Assembly: GCF_030246865.1 (NCBI RefSeq)
Contig: NZ_CP126738.1
Span: forward strand, 372,001-436,000
Length of the DNA stretch: 64,000 nucleotides
Reading direction: 5' to 3'
Origin: Microbacterium sp. zg-B96
GTDB taxonomy: Bacteria > Actinomycetota > Actinomycetes > Actinomycetales > Microbacteriaceae
Below, in pieces: positions 26,612-36,324 of the stretch. The first letter of the stretch is position 1. Every line of letters starts with the position of its first letter. The position numbers and the translations under genes are program-made. The notes below the pieces were generated by a model. The model made no database searches, was not told the DNA's origin, and saw only the letters and a program-made list of their open reading frames with translations.

Positions 26612-29600
26612 TCAGGCGCCGCGGGGCGCCCGTCGCGGCCGGAACACCGCGACCAAGCCGGCCGCGACTCGCGCGAACGCCAGCGCCAGCGCGATGCCCC
26701 ACGGCAGCTGCGCTCCGGTGATCGCGAGCTGCCCCGGGGCGACCACTCGCACCGTCACCGAGATCGGTTCGAATCCGGCGGACTCGATGACCAGCGTGTG
26801 GCGGCCCAGCGGAAGGTCGGCGGGGATTGCCACGGCGAACGATGTGCGGCCGCCGGCACCAGCCGGACGGATGCCGGTGATCACGATCGGGTCGCTGAAC
26901 AGCGTCGCCGAGATCCGCTGCCCGGGCTCAAGCCCGGACACCGTCACCGGCAGCGTGCCGCCCTGCTCCACCGTGCCGTTGCCGGCGTCGACCCGCGCCC
27001 AGTCCGTGTCCTCCCCGGGCTCCCCGGGCCCCCCGGGCTCGCCGGGTTCGCCGGGCTCACCGGGTTCGCCGGGCTCCGTCGGCGCTCCGACGAGTTCGAT
27101 CACGCCCCAGCGTCCGGTGTTCTGGTAGCCGGTCCCGGTCGGTTCCGCCCACGTGTGCACGGCGTACCGGGCGCCGTCGCGGCCGTCGTTGACCTGGAAG
27201 TCCAGACCGTGGAAGGTCCCCAGACCGCCGAGGGGTACGTCGCTCTGCCCACCGGACTGGCCAGCGAGGTTGATCGCGATCTCGACGACGTAGCCGGTGT
27301 CGGTGCGCGCCGTGGCGGTGCCGGTCACCCGCGCCTGCTGCGCGGCGGCGTCGCCGGAACCGAACGACACCTTGTTCTCCGCCGTGACGCGGATCTGCGA
27401 GTCGTTGGGGCCGTACGTGCCGTTCTTGGCGTTGCCGAGGTCGATGAACAGCTCGACGCCGTCCTGGTTCCAGGCATCGCTGTTGCTGGCGTCGATCACC
27501 GGGTCGGTGACCTCGAACAGCGCGAACAGAGTGTTGCCCTGCCACAGCGTGCGCACCGCGGCGGTCGCGCCCTGGGCGCTGCCCTCGACCCGGGTGGCGG
27601 TGACCGCCGAGGCCGCCCGCTTCCAGACGTCGTCCACCTGCGCGTCGACGGTCGGCGCGGGGAGTTCCGGCACGTGCAGGAACGACAGCGGCTCGAGGAA
27701 GGTCAGCTGCCCCGTGGCGCCGGGCGAGTTCCACGCCCCCGCCACGGCACCGCCGGAGACCACCCGCACGTCGAACGTCGCCGTGGTTCCCCGGGTGACA
27801 CCGGAGTGGGGCAGGTGTACGACCGTGTAGTGGGAGCCGCCGACCTCGACCGTGCGGCCGGGAACCTGCGACGTCGCCCCTGGCGTGTAGACGAGCTCGT
27901 TGCCGGCGTAGCTGAATTCCACCCGCTCCGGGGCGACCGTGCTGCGCACGAGCACCGTGAGGTGGGTGTCACTCCAGCGGGACTGGAATCCGCCCGCGCC
28001 ACCGGTGAGCGGGTTCTCCGGCAGGTTGTGCCACTCGGCGGCTGTCTCGAATCCGTCGCCGATCGCGATGTCGCCGGCGAAGACGTTCGCGGCGGTGATG
28101 AGACCGGGAAGCTCGGCGTCGTCGACCGCGCCGAAGTAGGCGTGCTTGGCCTGCAGCTGCGCGTCGAACAGCAGCGGCGCCTGCTCCGAGCGCCACGAGC
28201 GGTTGTCGGTGAGGCCCCAGATCGTCACGGCCGCGAGCTTCTCTGCGGCCGGCGCGGCCGCGTGATAGGTGCGGAACAGCCGGAACGCGTCACGGTAGAA
28301 GTGGCCCTGTCGCACGAGATTGGCCTCGGTCACCGGGTTGACGGTCACGTCGAGTTCGGTGACCTCCTGCATCAGCCCCAGGCCGGCGAAGCGGTCCAGC
28401 GCCGCCGCCATCGAGGCGATTGTCGTGTTGAGCGAGACATGGAACTGGTGACCGACGCCGTCGAAGGGCACGCCGGCATCCAGCATCCGATGCACGAGAG
28501 CCTCGTACTGGGCGCCCTTGCGGTCCTGCTCGGTGTTGTAGTCGTTGATGAAGAGCTTCACCGGGCGGTCGGTGCCCGGCGCCGCGTACGTCTCGTTGAA
28601 CGCCTTGTCGGCGAGCTCGAACGCGAGGTGGATGTACTCCTCGCCGAGCACGTCGTGCCACCGGCTCGTGCGCAGCCCGTCGGGGGTCTGCTGGTCGGCG
28701 ACGACCTCGTTGACGACGTCCCACGCGACGACCGGGTTGCCCGCCGAACCGTAAAGGCCGTAGTCGTCGGCGATCGATGCGGCGACGGCGTCGATGTGGG
28801 TGGCGAGCCGGTCCCGCAGCAGCTGCTTGTCGGCCTCGGAGGAGGTGAGCTCGCGGCCGGCATCCTGGAAGAACCAGTCGGGGGTCTGCGAATGCCACAG
28901 CAGCACGTGGCCGTACAGCCCGAGGCCGTTGTCGCGCGCGAAGTCGAGCAGGGCGGTGGCCTCGGCGTGGCGCGAGAAGTTCTGCTCCGCGTCGTACCAG
29001 GCCTCCACCTTCATGTGGTTCTCGGGCGTGATCTGGGAGAAGTGATGCCGCAGCAGCTGCGCGGCCTGTCCCGAGGTCTCGCGGGAGTCGATCGCGACGC
29101 CGGCGGGGAAGTCCACGGTGTCCTGCAGCGGCGTGAGCGTCGTGTCGATCACGTCGGCCTCGGGAACGCTCACGCGGATCTGGTCCACGAGGAACGTCGA
29201 GGTGTTGCCGCTGTTGTACCGGGCCTCGACGTAGAGCTCGGCCGCGGTGTCGTAGGCGGGCACGGTGAACTCTCCCGACACCCCGGTCCAGCCCGTCGCG
29301 GTGACGGTCTCGGCCTGGATGAGGTTCGCGTACGCCGTGGAAGTGCCGTTGACGGTGCGCATCGACACCGACAGGCCCTGGCCGACATCGGCGCCGGGCG
29401 CGAAGCGCAGCTGGGCCTGGAACGCGTAGGTGCGACCGGGCAGCAGCACATCGGTGACATCGAACTGGATGCCGTCGCCTTCGTGCGTGCGGTCGGCGAC
29501 CTGTGCGGCGAACGCGGAGTCGGCGGCGCCGCCCGCCACGACGGCGACCGTCGGGGCGGAGGTGCCGGAGCCCTGACGCGGGTACCAGCCGCTCAGCTGC

Positions 29601-30814
29601 TGGTCCTCGAAGTCCGCCTCGAGCAGGATGCTGCCCGGAGGCTGGCTCACGGGCGTTCCGGCGGGCAGGGTGAACGTCCACCCCGCGGCCAGGCGCTCGC
29701 TGACGACGGTGCGCACCGCCTGCAGCGACGGCTCGCGGTTGCCCCCGCCGTCGTGCACGAGCACGACCTCGCCCGGCTTCATCGCCGTGCGCAGGTTCTC
29801 GGTGAGGACGGCGGGATCGGTCTCGGCCCAGTCGTTGATCGTGTTGACCACGCCCAAGGGCTGCATCCCCAGCTCCACCGCGACGCCGGGGGTTGCGCCC
29901 CAGCTGCCGTTGGGTGCCCGGAAGTACGGCACCGCGGCGGTCGGGTCGCCCAGCGCGGTGCGGATGATCCGCAGGTTCTCGACGAGGTCGGCCCGGATGG
30001 CATCGGCGCTCCACGCGCCCATGTCCGCGTAGCCGGTGGTGTGGTTGCACAGCGTGTGCCCGTCGGCGACCATGCGGCGCACCAGGTCCGCACCGCCGGG
30101 CGCGAGGATGTTCTGACCGATGATGCAGAACACCGCCTGGATCCGGTTGTCCTGCAGGTAGTCCAGCAGCGCGGTGGTGGTCGCGCCATTGGGCCCGTCG
30201 TCGAAAGTCAGCGCCGAGACGTCGCCGGTGCCGGCGGTGCTGGTCACCGGGGTCACGGTGGGATCCACCGCGCCGCCGGGCGCGACCTCCCCGCCGTCGC
30301 CCGGTGTCCCGCCTGCGGCGGTGACGGCGATGTCGTCGAGGTAGAAGTCGGTGGTCGCCGGATCGACCTCGATGTAGACCTGGGTGTCGTCGGCATCGGC
30401 CACGAAGGTGCCGGTGACGGTCGTCCACTCGTCGGCGGCGACCGACGTCGCCCCCACCCAATGGAAGCCCTCCTTGACGATGAAGCGCGCCTGGGCGGAT
30501 GCCTCGGGCACCAGCACGCGGGCCGACAGCGTGTACGTCTCGCCCTCGGTGAACAGCCCCGTCGGGCTCTGCAGGGTGTCCCAGCCGTCGACGCGGTCGG
30601 CCACGAGCAGCACGCGGCCGGCGGCGCCGGTCGGGTCGTCGACGACGGTCAGGGTGGGGCCCCCGCTTTGGGTCCACGTTCCCGTGGTGCCGTCTTCGAA
30701 GTCCACGGTGGAGACGACGGTGGTGGCGGCGGTGGCCGCCGGGAGGAGGGGAGTCAATGCCAGGGCGGCGGCGACGACTGTGCCGATGCCTGCCAGAACG
30801 GGTCGTCGGGACAT
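26612..30814 (-). CDS. Multidomain cell-wall xylanase: CE4 deacetylase, GH10 xylanase, CBM9
   Basis: This 1400-residue secreted enzyme has a signal peptide (1 to about 30), a CBM4/9-like module (32-165), a CE4/NodB deacetylase (195-385), a second CBM4/9-like module (400-545), a GH10 domain (555-900) and a CBM9-type module (about 1080-1265). A PGE-repeat linker, an Ig-like segment and a sorting signal LAITG follow, with a hydrophobic helix and basic tail at the end. CE4 motifs are intact: FDDGP with Asp205/206, GHTLCNH, RAPNG, NDW and LVHD. GH10 catalytic residues are Glu703 (VVNEVV) and Glu820 (TELD). AAAGGAG 6 nt upstream fixes the ATG at 30814 rather than 30835. It probably deacetylates and cuts xylan at the surface. 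A sugar-esterase target is inferred; CE4 could also act on chitin or peptidoglycan. Confidence 0.93.
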   Translation of the reverse strand: MSRRPVLAGIGTVVAAALALTPLLPAATAATTVVSTVDFEDGTTGTWTQSGGPTLTVVDDPTGAAGRVLLVADRVDGWDTLQSPTGLFTEGETYTLSARVLVPEASAQARFIVKEGFHWVGATSVAADEWTTVTGTFVADADDTQVYIEVDPATTDFYLDDIAVTAAGGTPGDGGEVAPGGAVDPTVTPVTSTAGTGDVSALTFDDGPNGATTTALLDYLQDNRIQAVFCIIGQNILAPGGADLVRRMVADGHTLCNHTTGYADMGAWSADAIRADLVENLRIIRTALGDPTAAVPYFRAPNGSWGATPGVAVELGMQPLGVVNTINDWAETDPAVLTENLRTAMKPGEVVLVHDGGGNREPSLQAVRTVVSERLAAGWTFTLPAGTPVSQPPGSILLEADFEDQQLSGWYPRQGSGTSAPTVAVVAGGAADSAFAAQVADRTHEGDGIQFDVTDVLLPGRTYAFQAQLRFAPGADVGQGLSVSMRTVNGTSTAYANLIQAETVTATGWTGVSGEFTVPAYDTAAELYVEARYNSGNTSTFLVDQIRVSVPEADVIDTTLTPLQDTVDFPAGVAIDSRETSGQAAQLLRHHFSQITPENHMKVEAWYDAEQNFSRHAEATALLDFARDNGLGLYGHVLLWHSQTPDWFFQDAGRELTSSEADKQLLRDRLATHIDAVAASIADDYGLYGSAGNPVVAWDVVNEVVADQQTPDGLRTSRWHDVLGEEYIHLAFELADKAFNETYAAPGTDRPVKLFINDYNTEQDRKGAQYEALVHRMLDAGVPFDGVGHQFHVSLNTTIASMAAALDRFAGLGLMQEVTELDVTVNPVTEANLVRQGHFYRDAFRLFRTYHAAAPAAEKLAAVTIWGLTDNRSWRSEQAPLLFDAQLQAKHAYFGAVDDAELPGLITAANVFAGDIAIGDGFETAAEWHNLPENPLTGGAGGFQSRWSDTHLTVLVRSTVAPERVEFSYAGNELVYTPGATSQVPGRTVEVGGSHYTVVHLPHSGVTRGTTATFDVRVVSGGAVAGAWNSPGATGQLTFLEPLSFLHVPELPAPTVDAQVDDVWKRAASAVTATRVEGSAQGATAAVRTLWQGNTLFALFEVTDPVIDASNSDAWNQDGVELFIDLGNAKNGTYGPNDSQIRVTAENKVSFGSGDAAAQQARVTGTATARTDTGYVVEIAINLAGQSGGQSDVPLGGLGTFHGLDFQVNDGRDGARYAVHTWAEPTGTGYQNTGRWGVIELVGAPTEPGEPGEPGEPGEPGGPGEPGEDTDWARVDAGNGTVEQGGTLPVTVSGLEPGQRISATLFSDPIVITGIRPAGAGGRTSFAVAIPADLPLGRHTLVIESAGFEPISVTVRVVAPGQLAITGAQLPWGIALALAFARVAAGLVAVFRPRRAPRGA
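27012..27074 (-). repeat. 9-bp tandem repeat encoding a Pro-Gly-Glu linker
   Basis: Seven near-identical 9-bp units (type TCGCCGGGC on the plus strand) encode repeated Pro-Gly-Glu triplets in the xylanase linker before its wall-anchor end. Such in-frame repeats can change copy number by slippage without breaking the frame, varying linker length. Confidence 0.85.
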
Positions 30815-30916
30815 GAGCGCTCCTTTGCGCGTCAATTTGTGGTCCGTCCGAACATATGACGGGACGAGCCGGTGTTGATGACGTCGTGACGAAAGCGTTA
30901 CGAAATATCGCTCGGG

Positions 30917-30927
30917 AGTTTCGAAGG
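30917..30927. promoter_or_regulatory. AGTTTCGAAGG motif upstream of the xylanase gene
   Basis: This stretch, between the lacI stop and the xylanase start, resembles CTTTCGAGAGG at the importer promoter and AACTTTCGAAGGG (minus strand) at lacI. The TTTCGAA core is partly palindromic, as LacI-family sites are. It sits about 100 nt from the xylanase ATG. A TATGTT box at 30851-30856 (minus) is a possible -10. Confidence 0.4.
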
Positions 30928-30929
30928 CA

Positions 30930-31937
30930 TCAGGATGCCGGTGGTGCGGTGCTGCCTCGCACGACGAGGTGGCTGGCGAGGTCCATGCGCAGCGCGTCCA
31001 CCTTCTCGCCGGCCGCCAGGCGCAGCACGATCCGGGCCGCCTCCTCGCCCATCCGGCGCAGCGGCTGATGCACGGTCGTCAGCTGCGGGCTCAGCCACCG
31101 CGCCAGCGCAATGTCGTCATAGCCGACGACCGAGAGGTCACCGGGCACGCTGAGTCCCGCCGCCGTCGCCGCGGCGATGACCCCGAGCGCCTGCAGGTCA
31201 CTGCCGGCGAACACGGCGGTGGGGCGATCCGCTCCGGCGAGCAGATCCCGCGCGTGGCGCTCGCCGCCACCGGGGTGGAAGTCGCCGAACCGGATCCACG
31301 CCGGATCGATCGGCAGGCCGGCAGTGTTCATGGCTGAGCGATAACCGTCGAGCCGCGCCAGCGAGCACATCATGTCTTCGGGGCCGGTGATCGCCGCGAT
31401 GCGGCGATGGCCCAGGTCGATGAGGTGGCGGGTGGCGGCCAGGCCCCCCGACCAGTTCGCCGAGCCGACGGACGGCACGTCGGGGGCGGGGTCGCCGGCG
31501 GGGTCGACGATCGCGAACGGCACGCCGCGCGAGCGCAGCTTCTCGCGCTGCGGCCGCGGCAGGTCCGAGAAGACCAGCACGACCCCCACCGGTCGCCGCC
31601 GCAGCACCCCATCGACCCAGTCGGACGACGGCGTGTGGCGGTCGCCGCTGACGGTGAGCACGACCGAGATGCCGGCGGCGTGGGCGACATCCTCCACGCC
31701 CTCGATGACCTCCATCGACCAGCTGGCCTCGAGTTCGTGGAAGACCAGTTCGATCGCATCGGCACGCTGGGAGGAGCCGCGGCGGGTGTACCCGTGACGC
31801 TTCAGGTGCTCCTCGAGGCGGGCGCGCGTGCTCGGCGAGACGTCGGTGCGTCCGTTGAGCACCTTCGACATCGTCGCCAGTGACACCCCGGCCTCCGTGG
31901 CGATCGCGGCCAGTGTCACGCGCGGTGTCTGCGCCAT
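30930..31937 (-). CDS. LacI-family transcriptional regulator
   Basis: The 335-residue protein has a LacI N-terminal helix-turn-helix (VTLAAIATEAGVSLATMSKVLNG, residues about 7-29) and a periplasmic-binding-protein-like effector domain, ending like a typical sugar repressor (VVGYDDIALARWLSPQLTTV). AGGGGG 4 nt before the ATG fixes the start. It stands between the xylanase and xylA genes and has a TTTCGAA-type motif in its own promoter, so autoregulation and control of the xylan genes are likely. The effector, xylose or xylobiose, is not known. Confidence 0.92.
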   Translation of the reverse strand: MAQTPRVTLAAIATEAGVSLATMSKVLNGRTDVSPSTRARLEEHLKRHGYTRRGSSQRADAIELVFHELEASWSMEVIEGVEDVAHAAGISVVLTVSGDRHTPSSDWVDGVLRRRPVGVVLVFSDLPRPQREKLRSRGVPFAIVDPAGDPAPDVPSVGSANWSGGLAATRHLIDLGHRRIAAITGPEDMMCSLARLDGYRSAMNTAGLPIDPAWIRFGDFHPGGGERHARDLLAGADRPTAVFAGSDLQALGVIAAATAAGLSVPGDLSVVGYDDIALARWLSPQLTTVHQPLRRMGEEAARIVLRLAAGEKVDALRMDLASHLVVRGSTAPPAS

Positions 31938-31983
31938 GTCGCCCCCTGATCAGCGCCGACGGCGCCCGATCATTGTGGCACGT

Positions 31984-31997
31984 CCCTTCGAAAGTTG
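31984..31997. promoter_or_regulatory. CCCTTCGAAAGTTG motif in the lacI-xylA intergenic region
   Basis: The palindromic core CTTCGAAAG lies upstream of lacI (CACAAT -10 at 31972-31977, minus strand) and near its -35 position. It is the third copy of the TTTCGAA-type motif in this locus and could serve autorepression. Its distance from the xylA start makes control of xylA less certain. Confidence 0.45.
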
Positions 31998-32065
31998 CGA
32001 TGGCTGCAGCGACACTCCCGGGGTGACCTGCGCGACCGCGGGGGCTCTGGACGCGGCATCCATTG

Positions 32066-32094
32066 TGCTATAGGTTGTCGTCAGCAACAATTTG
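32066..32094 (+). promoter_or_regulatory. Extended -10 promoter and candidate operator of xylA
   Basis: TGCTATAGG (32066-32074) is an extended -10 element with no clear -35. Immediately downstream, GCAACAATTTG (32084-32094) is the reverse-strand counterpart of the AATTTGTTGC motif at the importer promoter, and GTTG/CAAC arms (32075-32087) give weak dyad symmetry. Binding there would overlap the transcription start. Confidence 0.45.
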
Positions 32095-32113
32095 CGCGAC
32101 CCAAAGGAGCGTC

Positions 32114-33301
32114 ATGCCCACCCCCACCCGCGACGACAAGTTCTCGTTCGGCCTCTGGACGATCGGCTACAACGGCGCCGACCCCTTCGGCGGTCCCACG
32201 CGCCCGCCCCTCGACGTCGTGCACGCCGTCGAGAAACTCGCCGAACTCGGCGCCTACGGCCTGACGTTCCACGACGACGACCTGTTCGCGTTCGGGTCCA
32301 CCGATGCCGAACGCCAGACGCAGATCGACCGGCTGAAGGGCGCGCTGTCCGACACCGGACTGATCGTCCCGATGGTGACGACCAACCTGTTCTCCGCTCC
32401 GGTGTTCAAGGACGGCGGTTTCACCTCCAACGACCGTGACGTGCGCCGCTTTGCGCTGCGCAAGGTGCTGCGCCAGTTGGACCTCGGTGCCGAACTCGGT
32501 GCGAAGACGTTCGTGATGTGGGGCGGCCGCGAGGGTGCCGAGTACGACTCCGCCAAGGACATCCGCGCCGCACTGGAGCGCTACCGCGAAGCGGTGAACA
32601 TGCTCGGCCAGTATGTGGTCGACAAGGGCTACGACATCCGGTTCGCGATCGAGCCCAAGCCCAACGAGCCCCGTGGCGACATCCTGCTTCCCACCCTCGG
32701 GCACGCCCTCGCCTTCATCAATTCGCTGGAGCGCCCGGAGCTGGTGGGTCTGAACCCCGAGGTCGGCCACGAGCAGATGGCGGGGCTCAACTTCGCCGCC
32801 GGCATCGCCCAGGCGCTGTACCACGGCAAGCTCTTCCACATCGATCTCAACGGCCAGCGGGGCATCAAGTACGACCAGGACCTGGTGTTCGGCCACGGCG
32901 ACCTGCACAACGCGTTCGCGCTGGTGGACCTGCTGGAAAACGGCGGCCCCGGCGGCGTGCCCGCCTACGAGGGCCCTCGTCACTTCGACTACAAGCCCTC
33001 GCGCACCGAGGACGAGACCGGGGTCTGGGACTCCGCCGCGGCCAACATGCGCACCTACCTGCTGCTGAAGGAGCGCGCCGCGGCCTTCCGCGCCGACCCC
33101 GAGGTGCAGGAGGCGCTTGCCGCCTCGCGCGTCGACGAACTGTCGGTTCCGACCCTCGGTGACGGGGAGTCCTACGACGACCTGCTCGGCGACCGCACGG
33201 CCTACGAGGACTTCGACCCGTCGGTGTACTTCGGCGGCAAGGGCTTCGGGTTCGTGCGGCTGCAGCAGCTGGCCACCGAGCACCTGCTCGGCGCACGCTG
33301 A
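32114..33301 (+). CDS. xylA: Xylose isomerase
   Basis: XylA converts D-xylose to D-xylulose (and glucose to fructose) using two divalent metal ions. The 395-residue protein matches the shorter class I enzymes of actinobacteria. The catalytic His53 is in TFHDDD, and the metal-ligand segment [13 protein letters not shown] is intact. AAAGGAG with 5-nt spacing fixes ATG 32114. xylB follows 19 nt later, so the two form an operon. Confidence 0.97.
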   Translation: MPTPTRDDKFSFGLWTIGYNGADPFGGPTRPPLDVVHAVEKLAELGAYGLTFHDDDLFAFGSTDAERQTQIDRLKGALSDTGLIVPMVTTNLFSAPVFKDGGFTSNDRDVRRFALRKVLRQLDLGAELGAKTFVMWGGREGAEYDSAKDIRAALERYREAVNMLGQYVVDKGYDIRFAIEPKPNEPRGDILLPTLGHALAFINSLERPELVGLNPEVGHEQMAGLNFAAGIAQALYHGKLFHIDLNGQRGIKYDQDLVFGHGDLHNAFALVDLLENGGPGGVPAYEGPRHFDYKPSRTEDETGVWDSAAANMRTYLLLKERAAAFRADPEVQEALAASRVDELSVPTLGDGESYDDLLGDRTAYEDFDPSVYFGGKGFGFVRLQQLATEHLLGAR

Positions 33302-33320
33302 CGCGCGCGGGCGGCCGCTG

Positions 33321-34646
33321 GTGGCACTCGTGATGGGCGTCGATTCGTCGACGCAGTCGTGCAAGGTCGTCCTGACGGATGCCGCAACGGGCGCGATCGT
33401 GCACCAGGGCCGCGCCGCGCACCCCGACGGCACGTCCGTGGACCCGGAGGCGTGGTGGCAGGCGCTGCAGTCAGCGATCACGGATGCCGGCGGGCTCGGT
33501 GCGCCTGGCGACCCCGACGGCGTCGCAGCGTGGGCGATCGGCGGGCAGCAGCACGGCATGGTCGCCCTCGACAGCGAGGGACGCGTCGTCCGCGACGCCC
33601 TGCTGTGGCACGACAACCGCTCGGCCCAGGCCGGCGCGGACCTCATCGCCGAGTTCGGGGCGGACCAGCTCGCCCGGCGGACGGGGCTCGTGCCGGTGGC
33701 ATCCTTCACCATCACCAAGCTCCGCTGGCTGCGCGACCACGAACCCGACAACGCCGCGCGCGTCGCGGCCGTCGCCCTGCCGCACGACTGGCTCACGTGG
33801 CGCCTGCGGGGCTTCGGCCCCACCGGCCGGTCGCCACGGGGCCCGGTGCTCGATGAGCTCGTGACCGACCGGTCAGACGCCTCGGGCACCGGGTACTGGA
33901 ACCCCGACACCGGTGACTACGACCGTGACCTGCTCATCGCCGCGCTCGGGCACGACGCGGTGCTGCCGCGGGTGCTCGGGCCGGGCGAGAGCGTGCGCGA
34001 CGCCGACGGCCGGCTGGTCGGCCCCGGCGCCGGCGACAACGCGGCGGCGGCGCTGGGCGCGGGTGCGCGCACCGGCGACGTGGTCGTCTCGATCGGCACG
34101 AGTGGGACGGTCTTCGCCGTGAGCGCCGAGCGCACGGTGGATGCCACCGGCACCGTGGCCGGGTTCGCCAGCGCCGACGGCGCGTTCCTGCCACTGGTGG
34201 CGACCCTCAATGCCGCCCGCGTGCTCGAGGCGATCCGGCGGCTGCTCGGGGTGGATCACGCCGAGCTGTCCCGGCTCGCGCTCGCCGCGCAGCCGGGCGC
34301 CGCCGGCCTGCGGCTGGTGCCGTACTTCGAGGGGGAGCGCACCCCCAACCTCCCGGATGCCACGGCGTCGCTGGCCGGCATGACCCTGGCATCCACCACG
34401 CGGGAGAACCTCGCCCGCGCCGCCGTGGAGGGGATGCTCGGCGGCCTCGCGGCGGGACTGGACGCGCTGCGCGGACTGGGCGTGCCGCTGGAGCGGGCCT
34501 TGCTCATCGGTGGCGGCGCGCAGTCCGAGGCGGTGCGGACGATCGCGCCGCTGGTGTTCGGGATGCCGGTGGAGGTCCCCGAGCCCGGGGAGTACGTCGC
34601 CCTCGGCGCCGCCCGCCAGGCCGCCGCCCTCGTCGCGCCCCATTAG
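33321..34646 (+). CDS. xylB: Xylulokinase
   Basis: XylB phosphorylates D-xylulose to xylulose 5-phosphate for the pentose phosphate pathway. The 441-residue FGGY-family kinase has [15 protein letters not shown] at the N-terminus, [12 protein letters not shown] in the first domain, and [10 protein letters not shown] plus [10 protein letters not shown] in the second. I use GTG 33321; in-frame GTG 33330 and ATG 33333 are alternatives that remove three or four residues. The length is slightly under the usual 460-500. Confidence 0.94.
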   Translation: MALVMGVDSSTQSCKVVLTDAATGAIVHQGRAAHPDGTSVDPEAWWQALQSAITDAGGLGAPGDPDGVAAWAIGGQQHGMVALDSEGRVVRDALLWHDNRSAQAGADLIAEFGADQLARRTGLVPVASFTITKLRWLRDHEPDNAARVAAVALPHDWLTWRLRGFGPTGRSPRGPVLDELVTDRSDASGTGYWNPDTGDYDRDLLIAALGHDAVLPRVLGPGESVRDADGRLVGPGAGDNAAAALGAGARTGDVVVSIGTSGTVFAVSAERTVDATGTVAGFASADGAFLPLVATLNAARVLEAIRRLLGVDHAELSRLALAAQPGAAGLRLVPYFEGERTPNLPDATASLAGMTLASTTRENLARAAVEGMLGGLAAGLDALRGLGVPLERALLIGGGAQSEAVRTIAPLVFGMPVEVPEPGEYVALGAARQAAALVAPH

Positions 34647-34709
34647 CGGGCGAATCGGCACGGGCGGGTTCACAGCGCGCGCCTACACGACGGCCCTAGG
34701 GTCGAGGGC

Positions 34710-35393
34710 ATGGCGAACCCCGCGGGCCAGGAGCATCTGTCACTGTCGACCCAGGACCTGCGCGACCTGCGCGACGACCTGCAGCGGTTCCTGCTGGAGT
34801 ATCGGTTCGGGCTGCAGGAGGTCGAGACGAAGATCTCGATCCTGCGCGACGAATTCGCGAATATGCACGCGTACAACCCCATCGAGCACGTCACCAGCCG
34901 GGTGAAGTCGCCCGACAGCCTCGTCGAGAAGGTGGTGCGCAAGGGCATCGCCGCCGACTTCGACACCATCCGCGCGAACATCACCGACGTCGCCGGGGTG
35001 CGCATCACCTGCAGCTTCCGCGCCGACGCCTACCGTCTGTTCGACCTGCTCACCGCGCAGTCCGACATCACCGTGATCGCCGTGAAGGACTACATCGCCG
35101 AACCCAAACCCAACGGGTACCAGAGCCTGCACGCGATCGTCCAGGTGCCGGTGTACCTGTCCACCGGTCCGGTGCACGTGCCGGTGGAGATCCAGTTCCG
35201 CACCATCGCGATGGATTTCTGGGCCAGCCTCGAGCACAAGATCTACTACAAGTACGACCGGCAGGTGCCCGACTCGCTGCTGGCCGAACTGAAGGATGCC
35301 GCCGACTCGGCGGCCGCGCTGGACGAGCGGATGCAGCGCCTGCACCTCGAGCTGCACGGCCCCGGCCGCGGGCCGGTGGTCCGGCCGGTCTGA
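34710..35393 (+). CDS. Small alarmone synthetase (RelA/SpoT domain)
   Basis: The 227-residue protein contains only a RelA/SpoT synthetase domain, with no hydrolase or regulatory domains. It therefore makes (p)ppGpp-type alarmones from ATP and GDP/GTP, like YjbM/RelQ enzymes. Visible motifs are RVKSPDSLVEKV, AGVRITCSFRADAYRLFDLL, KDYIAEPKPNGYQSLHA and VEIQFRTIAMDFWASLEHK, all with expected residues. A TAGGGT box 7 nt before the ATG supports a leaderless start. Regulation would be by its own expression. Confidence 0.92.
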   Translation: MANPAGQEHLSLSTQDLRDLRDDLQRFLLEYRFGLQEVETKISILRDEFANMHAYNPIEHVTSRVKSPDSLVEKVVRKGIAADFDTIRANITDVAGVRITCSFRADAYRLFDLLTAQSDITVIAVKDYIAEPKPNGYQSLHAIVQVPVYLSTGPVHVPVEIQFRTIAMDFWASLEHKIYYKYDRQVPDSLLAELKDAADSAAALDERMQRLHLELHGPGRGPVVRPV

Positions 35394-35427
35394 GCGGACC
35401 CGCTCGCGCCCGGGCAGAATGGGGCGC

Positions 35428-36282
35428 GTGGCGCACGAGGATCTCGACGAAGTGGCGGCGCAGCTGTATGCGCTGACGCCGGCGGAGTTCACCGCCGCCC
35501 GGAACGCCCGCGCGGCTGCGGCGTCGGGCGAGCTGGCCAAGGCCATCCGCGCACTGCGCAAACCGGTCGTGTCGGCCTACGCCGTCGACCTGCTGGTGGC
35601 GGAGGGACAGCTGGGCGAGGCGCTGGACCTCGCCGCGGCGTTGCGCGAGGCGCAGGACGACCTGGATGCCGCCGAGCTCACCCGCCTCAGCCGCGAACGG
35701 CGGGCGCTGGTCGCCGCGCTCGCGCGCCGAGCCGCGGGACTGGCGGGCGACCGCGGCGTCGCCGTCAGCGCCGCGGCGGCCCTCGAGATCGAGTCGACGA
35801 TCGATGCCGCGGTGCGCGATGCCGCAGCCGCCGCCGCCGTGCTCACCGGGCGCCTGGTCAGGCCGCTGTCGGCCACGGGCGTTGACCCGGTCGACCTCGA
35901 CGACGCCGTCGGCGGCACGATCCCCGGCGTCGCCGAGCGCCCCGCCCCGCCGCCGCGCGACGACCTTGCCGAACGCCGTGCCCGCCGCGCCGCGGAGAAG
36001 GCGCTGCGGGAGGCGGAGCGGGAGGCATCCGAGGCCGAACGCCGGCTCGCCCGCGTCGAGGCGACGCTGACGAAGGCGCGCGAGCGTGCCGACCACCTGG
36101 CGGAGCGCGTCGAGGAGTTGCAGGCAGACCTTCATCGTGTGCAGGCGGATGCCGCCGCCGCCGACTCCGCCGTGGCGAGCGTGGAAGCCGAGCGAACGGA
36201 TGCCGCGGAGGCCGCCCGCGCCGCCCGCCGCGGCGCCGACAGCGCGCAGCAGGCCGTCGAGAGCGTGACCGCGCGTGGCTAG
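35428..36282 (+). CDS. Ala/Arg-rich coiled-coil protein, unknown function
   Basis: The 284-residue protein begins with a conserved actinobacterial segment (LTPAEFTAARNARA, then AKAIRALRKPVVSAYAVDLL) and ends in a long Arg/Glu/Ala coiled coil (about residues 175-280). Such proteins are widespread in actinobacteria without assigned role. GTG 35428 is placed 7 nt after CAGAAT, a leaderless arrangement; ATG 35419 lies inside that box and is less likely. It lies between the alarmone synthetase and another unknown gene. Confidence 0.7.
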   Translation: MAHEDLDEVAAQLYALTPAEFTAARNARAAAASGELAKAIRALRKPVVSAYAVDLLVAEGQLGEALDLAAALREAQDDLDAAELTRLSRERRALVAALARRAAGLAGDRGVAVSAAAALEIESTIDAAVRDAAAAAAVLTGRLVRPLSATGVDPVDLDDAVGGTIPGVAERPAPPPRDDLAERRARRAAEKALREAEREASEAERRLARVEATLTKARERADHLAERVEELQADLHRVQADAAAADSAVASVEAERTDAAEAARAARRGADSAQQAVESVTARG

Positions 36283-36324
36283 GGTGTGGTCCGGGGAAGA
36301 CGACGAACAGCAGGAGGAAGACGC

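Noticed and set aside
27012..27074. Possible CRISPR-like array
   Set aside because: The repeats are 9 bp without spacers and encode a Pro-Gly-Glu linker.
26798..30859. 1353-codon plus-strand open frame over the xylanase gene
   Set aside because: It is the antisense shadow of the multidomain xylanase; composition is low-complexity Arg/Gly/Val and it has no ribosome site.
32041..32113. Classical -35 box for xylA
   Set aside because: No TTGACA-like hexamer lies 16-18 nt before the extended -10.
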